Shown piece by piece: positions 59,081 to 64,000 of a stretch of DNA of 64,000 nucleotides. Position 1 is the first letter of the stretch; each line of letters begins with the position of its first letter. The stretch is taken from positions 89,672,879 through 89,736,878 of the forward strand of contig NC_068939.1 in the NCBI RefSeq assembly GCF_016801865.2, read 5' to 3'. The stretch is from Culex pipiens pallens. Taxonomy: Eukaryota > Arthropoda > Insecta > Diptera > Culicidae. The translations under genes were made by a program, and so were the position numbers. The notes beneath the pieces are model-generated. The model worked only from the letters and a program-made list of their open reading frames with translations, did no database searches and was not told the DNA's origin.

Positions 59081-59914
59081 AGTAACTCCCAAACCTGATG
59101 CAGGGTGGAGGGTTGGGTTGGGTGGTTAAGTGGACTTTCCCGCAATTGTAGCAGGTATATTTATAGGTTAGGTGTACGTACACGTATAACTGGCAATTGT
59201 CACTGGCCTGTTCCACGGCGGCCGTCAGCTGTTACTGGGCTCCACCAGTTGCGATGTTCTCTCCGGGGTGGTTCTAATCCTAGGGCGTTCGCTACTGGCA
59301 ATAGGTTGGTTGTATAGGAAAATCGTTGTGCTTTTCACAGTGTTGTACCACCGGTTGGTATTGACTTTGGACGAAGGCAGTTTAGTATTTGTGCTATGTT
59401 TTGCCTTCAGGTTGAGAGATTCTGTGTATTTTAGACACTTAGTATTCGTTGAATGCATACATCGATAACTACTTTTGATAGATACTAGTAACACTGTTTG
59501 GTTAATTGACGATAATCTCCGCTTCACTAGTTTTGGACTCCGCTCTAATTGCACCTTAAAGCTCTTCCTTCGACACTCAAAAGCTTAAAGCTTCACGCCA
59601 CAGGTAGCCCCAGCTCTCCATTCTAGGCCCCTCGAGAGCACAGACAAACTTTTTCAATTAGATCCACTCAACTTTCACTAATTAAGGGGAACACACCGAA
59701 CTGGTCACCACATTCGTATCTTCGCACCTGCCCCGATATCACCTGATAGCAACACCCCGGTACACTATTGAGGCAGGGCCACCCCTTTACTCCCAGGACA
59801 CTCACTGTGGCCACCCCTTCTAGCAGGAACTATGTGGAAATCCTGTATGTAACCCCACGAAAGAACCCCCCCTTCCAGACAAGAGGGTTCGTAATTAACA
59901 TCCGACGACGTCCA
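59081..59914 (-). other. Possible 5' untranslated exon(s) of a host gene
   Basis: GC-richer, non-repetitive sequence lies downstream of the minus-strand promoter. A donor-like CACAGTGAGTG at about 59809-59799 would give a first exon of about 141 nt. Other donors (CAGGTGATAT, CAGGTGCGAA) lie near 59740 and 59725. No convincing coding start was found before the splice sites. Confidence 0.3.
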
Positions 59915-59948
59915 CGACTCAACACCGACTGGTGCGTTTCGGAACTGA
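59915..59948 (-). promoter_or_regulatory. Inr + DPE core promoter, minus strand
   Basis: The minus strand reads TCAGTT (Inr consensus TCAKTY), with A at 59946 taken as +1. AGTCG lies exactly at +28 to +32 (59919-59915), matching the DPE consensus RGWYV at its required spacing. A (CT)n GAGA-type run lies upstream near 60218-60230. No TATA box is seen. The 550-bp surround is GC-rich. Confidence 0.5.
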
Positions 59949-60213
59949 CGGACGGTGTTTTGTTTTGGAACCGACCGACGGCACAGCTGTGGCCCCTCAA
60001 AGAGCAGAGAGCGAGAACGAGAGGACACAGCTGGCAGCGGGAGGAAAAACGGCGTCGGTGGCGCCGGGAAAATCGGTCGACGACGCTCTCCCCGGAGGAG
60101 TGTTGCTCTCGGGTGTGGGGAAAAAGTTCTCCGGAGTAGTACTAGTGGTGCTCTCGATTGGAGTAATGATCGGTTGGTGGCTACCAGGCAACGACGAGAA
60201 ACATCTTGAACGA

Positions 60214-60232
60214 GAGAGAGAGAGATAACGGA
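60214..60232. repeat. (GA)n tract, possible GAGA-factor site
   Basis: ACGAGAGAGAGAGAGATAAC lies about 270 bp upstream of the predicted minus-strand start. Confidence 0.5.
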
Positions 60233-60375
60233 ACGTATCTTGGAAGCCGGAGCCGGCAACGGCGCTGTGGTTGAAGAAAGGTTTTTGGTGAAATGCTGCA
60301 ACTTTGGAAACCCGCAACTTTCTATCAAATTGATATCAAGCAAATCATAAATCTACGGATGTTGCTAAGTTTAAA

Positions 60376-61631
60376 TCAGGGGTGCCCAAAGTATGGCCCG
60401 CGGGCCAAACGTGGCCCGCGAGGTGATATTTTGTGGCCCGCGGACCCATTTTGAATGATCATGTATAATGGCCCGTTGACCACTTGTAAAGTGATTTAAT
60501 ACTTTTTCAAAATCGAGGTTTATTTTAAACTTTTATATATTAAGCTTTTTTATTTTTTTTTTTTTTGATAAAAAAAGTTACGATTTTTCACTTTATGAAT
60601 ACTTATTTATAAATTTACAATTAAAACAATTTCACACGTTTAAATGTGAGTGAAACTAGTAAATATCGTCAAAACTTTCATCAAATATTTTTTGAAATAT
60701 TTAAAAAACGTTCAAGTTTTACTTACGCAGAATTCTGCAATAGTTGCAAAAATATAAATTTTCTTTATTAGTTTGCAAGTCATAATGACCCTTTTATGAA
60801 CTGACCATCAAATTTACATTGCACTTCCTTCGGGATTCGAACTCATTATAGTTAGATAACGAATCTGATTGACTACCAACTGATTCAGGCAAACAAAATG
60901 TGTAAATCGGAGGATCAAGTTTGTTTCAAATGTTTTACAAAGCTTCGTCGATCAACCCACCTCGAAAAACCAGGAGCAAAAATATATTTTCAAAAAACTT
61001 AAAAAAAATGAAATTTAAATACAATTAATTAAATATGCATTCCTTTGTATTTAGAATCCTTTGAGCATATTTGGGTTTATTAAAAATAATTTAGATTTTT
61101 TGAATTTTCGATGAAATAAATTTAAAAAAAAAATCGCTGAAGTGTTTTTTTTGTCGAATCTTTTTTTTTGATAATCATTATTGCAGTTTAACTATACGGA
61201 ATCTTAAAACATTATCAAACATTTTTTTACATTGAAATGTTGAAATTCTGGCTTTCAACGATTTTTTATTAGCCACACTTAACTTATAGATAAAATTGCA
61301 CCCATAGATGAATTGTTCAACATGTAATGTCACCATTTTAGAAATATAAAAACAAAACTTTAATTATTTTTTTTTTGAAAACACAAGTTCATTTAGCTAA
61401 AAACTTTTTTTTCAAGTACCTGAAACAATAAAATCAACAATACCGATTGAAAACCGATATTTTGTGGTATCTATTATTTTGAATTGTATTTTTTTTAAAT
61501 AACAGAAATTAAATTTTTTAAATTAAATTAACGTAATTTAATTTTTATAATAACCTATTTTGTGAATTTGGCCCGCAAGCTAATTTGAGCTTTAAATTTG
61601 GCCCGACCTCCAAAAACTTTGAGCACCCCTG
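60376..61631. mobile_element. hAT MITE with CAGGGGTGCYCAAAGT termini
   Basis: The 8-bp duplication GTTTAAAT (60368-60375 and 61632-61639) flanks CAGGGGTGCCCAAAGT and, inverted, CAGGGGTGCTCAAAGT. GGCCCGCGGGCC-type motifs lie inside both ends. The AT-rich interior has no transposase. Confidence 0.92.
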
Positions 61632-61639
61632 GTTTAAAT

Positions 61640-62825
61640 TAAGTAACAAATACAAAGAATTCAGTTCTTAAATAAAGCAACACTCTTCTTTAGAATTCTT
61701 GTTTTAATGAATATACTGGGTACAAGTTGTAAAACTCTGCAAAACTGAAAAAAAATCTCCAGAAATTCAAATTCTTTTTAAAATAAAAGGAATTCATTAG
61801 AAACAGTTCATTAGTATAGCTAAGGCTACCAACTGTACGATTTTTATCCGTACCGTACGGATTTTCGACCCTCTTCAAGGGTTTTTAACATGCCGGATTT
61901 TTGTAAGATTTTTTTTGTATAATTCGGATTTTTAAGAAATTTAATGATCATAACAATAACTTTTTGAAATTAAATTGCATTTTTGCTTTGAACAAAGTTT
62001 TTCTAATCAGATTTTTTTATTCAACTGTAAGTATGATTTTGAAAGGATAATTTGGATAGTTCAAACATTACTATCAATTTTTTAATCTCCTTTCAAACCA
62101 AATTTATCCAATAAAATATCAAAAAGCTTGTGAAAACCTGTAAAAACCTGAACAAACCAATTTTCTCGTATAAACACTAAGAGCAATATTACTCGTAAAA
62201 GCAAACTTGATTGGAAAAAAACATATTGATGTTGTGATCCAAGTTACAGTTTATTTTTAAAATGTTTCTAAAGCTAGCAAGTCATAAGCTTCAAATTAAA
62301 ATATTTAAGCTGTATGAATATTAAAATGGAATGGATCGTACCACCCCTCCTTCGTGAGATATCTAAAAATGGACCTTCGATTCATAACACTACTCGACAA
62401 AACAAAACTTGTGTCAACGGATTCACGATATCTCATCCGTTCCTGAGAGAAAAGGCATCCCCGAATCCGATGCAATCGACAGAATTTGATTTTATGTCCA
62501 CGCGGACTGATGAAAAGTTGGTACATTTTTTAACATAAAAAATCGAACAATTTAAAAAAACCATGCGTCTCCTCCCAATTATATGAGCCATCTACAAGAA
62601 TATGGAAGCGCCTGGTGCATAGCCATTTCCTTTAAGCACAACGGAAACAACCAATACAAATGTATAAAAAAGTTGTCAAGTTCTCGGGGGGTCCACAGCT
62701 AGCATTTTTTGTACGATTATAAAAAATAAATATTAAAAGTTTAAAATTAATTTATTTAAAAAACATATTTTTTGATTTATTTGTTTACTAAAATTTTATG
62801 TATCTCAAAGATCTATGGGTACTTC
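61640..62825. other. Unannotated AT-rich region
   Basis: 62305-62538 has open frames on both strands but no domain. Nothing else is supported. Confidence 0.45.
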
Positions 62826-64000
62826 GGGATGTCCATGGTCATCCAAGGACTGCCTGGAGTTAATATCTACGAGTCTACCGCCGTAACAAGCAAGAGGTCG
62901 TCGGTTTTTGACCCCGGATCATGTGCGTATAGCATCAGTGCATATGGTAGACTACTGTATGAATGTGTTGGGATGTTCATGGTCATCCAAGGACTCCCTG
63001 GAGTTAAGATCTACGAGTCTACCGCCGTAACAAGCAAGAGGTCGTTGGATTTTGACCTCGGATCATGTGCGTATAGCATCAGTGCATATAGTAGACTACT
63101 ATATGAATGTGTTGGGATGTTCATGGTCATCCAAGGACTCCCTGGAGTTAAGATCTACGAGTCTACCGCCGTAACAAGCAAGAGGTCGTCGGATTTTGAC
63201 CCCAGATCATGTGCGTATAGCTTCAGTGGATATGGTAGACTACTATATGAATGTAATGGGATGTCCATGGTCATCCGAGGACTCCCTGGAGTTAAGATCT
63301 ACGAGTCTACCGCTGTAACAAGCAAGAGGTTGTCGGATTTTGACCCCGAATCATGTGCGTATAGCATTAGTGCATATGGTAGACTACTATATGAATGTGT
63401 TGGGATGTTCATGGGCATCCGAGGACTCCCTGGAGTTAAGATCTACGAGTCTACCGCCGTAACAAGCAAGAGGTCGTTGGAATTTGACCACGGATCATGT
63501 GCGTATAGCATCAGTGCATATGGTAGACTACTGTATGAATGTGTTGGGATGTTCATGGTCATCCAAGGACTCCCTGGAGTTAAGATCTACGAGTCTACCG
63601 CCGTAACAAGCAAGAGGTCGTCGGATTTTGACCCCAGATCATGTGCGTATAGCATCAGTGCATATGGTAGACTACTGTATGAATGTGTTGGGATGTTCAT
63701 GGTCATCCAAGGACTCCCTGGAGTTAAGATCTACGAGTCTACCGCCGTAACAAGCAAGAGGTCGTTGGATTTTGACCACGGATCATGTGCGTATAGCATC
63801 AGTGCATATGGTAGACTACTGTATGAATGTGTTGGGATGTTCATGGTCATCCAAGGACTCCCTGGAGTTAAGATCTACGAGTCTACCGCCGTAACAAGCA
63901 AGAGGTCGTCGGATTTTGACCCCGAATCATGTGCGTATAGCATCAGTGCATATGGTAGACTACTGTATGAATGTGTTGGGATGTTCATGGTCATCCGAGG
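62826..64000 (+). repeat. 144-bp satellite array, at least 8 units, runs off the window
   Basis: GGGATG landmarks at 62826, 62970, 63114, 63258, 63402, 63546, 63690, 63834 and 63978 give an exact 144-bp period. Units differ by a few substitutions (for example GTCGTCGG or GTCGTTGG; GACCCC or GACCAC). The segment CTACCGCCGTAACAAGC..GAGGTCGTCGG..TTTTGACCCC faintly resembles a tRNA body with a B-box-like part. All frames contain stops. Confidence 0.95.

Noticed and set aside
59765..60343. A 192-codon minus-strand frame
   Set aside because: It runs straight through the predicted core promoter and a GA repeat. GC-rich composition explains its length.

Overview
The window reads as a piece of a mosquito nuclear genome, most likely Culex or a close culicine. 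This is inferred from the style and density of the repeats: tRNA-headed SINEs, hAT and TA-flanked MITEs, foldback elements, and non-LTR elements with microsatellite-like tails. No database search was possible, so the species call is tentative. Almost everything recognisable is mobile or repetitive DNA, much of it nested. I find no complete, confidently identifiable host protein gene. Low-complexity stretches between elements look like intron or intergenic sequence.

Layout. 1-8.9 kb: half of a diverged foldback, then a TTAA-flanked foldback (1644-6450). That foldback is split by a near-perfect palindrome and by an insertion carrying 18 exact 141-bp satellite units. 9-10.3 kb: a TIR element with a second MITE inside. 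11.3 kb: two tRNA-like units. 12.4-17.0 kb: a hAT-like element (8-bp TSD) holding a MITE, a foldback, a GAGGAAGGC-family element and a 713-bp TA-flanked palindrome. 18-21.4 kb: two MITEs and a 5'-truncated SINE. 22.2-22.7 kb: a run of tiny exon-like blocks with consensus splice sites and an AATAAA. 24.0-27.1 kb: a GAGGAAGGC-family copy broken by a second satellite-bearing insertion and by a long-TIR element. 27.3 kb: a SINE with a 21-bp TSD.

29.8-35.2 kb is an intact, minus-strand LTR retrotransposon. It has two LTRs of 192 bp that are identical by eye, a 5-bp TSD, a PBS and a polypurine tract. It has no visible gag/pol. Instead, a small exon next to each LTR joins in frame across a 4.55-kb intron to give an 82-residue ORF, and the intron holds a 92-bp tandem array. 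This is the most unusual object in the window.

37.5-41.3 kb: a non-LTR-derived element with a (CATGCT)n tail, interrupted by a poly(A) retroelement end; a tRNA-derived SINE; a Jockey-like copy with the end of ORF1 fused directly to a 3' UTR; and a 681-bp tRNA-headed SINE with a 21-bp TSD. 42.4-45.6 kb: a 3.2-kb hAT element containing a TA-flanked MITE that itself contains a second hAT-like MITE. 47.8-51.1 kb: further MITEs. 52.0-53.1 kb: a full-length non-autonomous retroelement with 145-bp 5' monomers and covarying 28-nt hairpins. 55-57 kb: two more MITEs. 59.0-60.3 kb: a GC-rich probable host promoter on the minus strand, with a matched Inr and DPE. 60.4-61.6 kb: a hAT MITE. From 62.8 kb to the end: a 144-bp satellite array that runs off the window.
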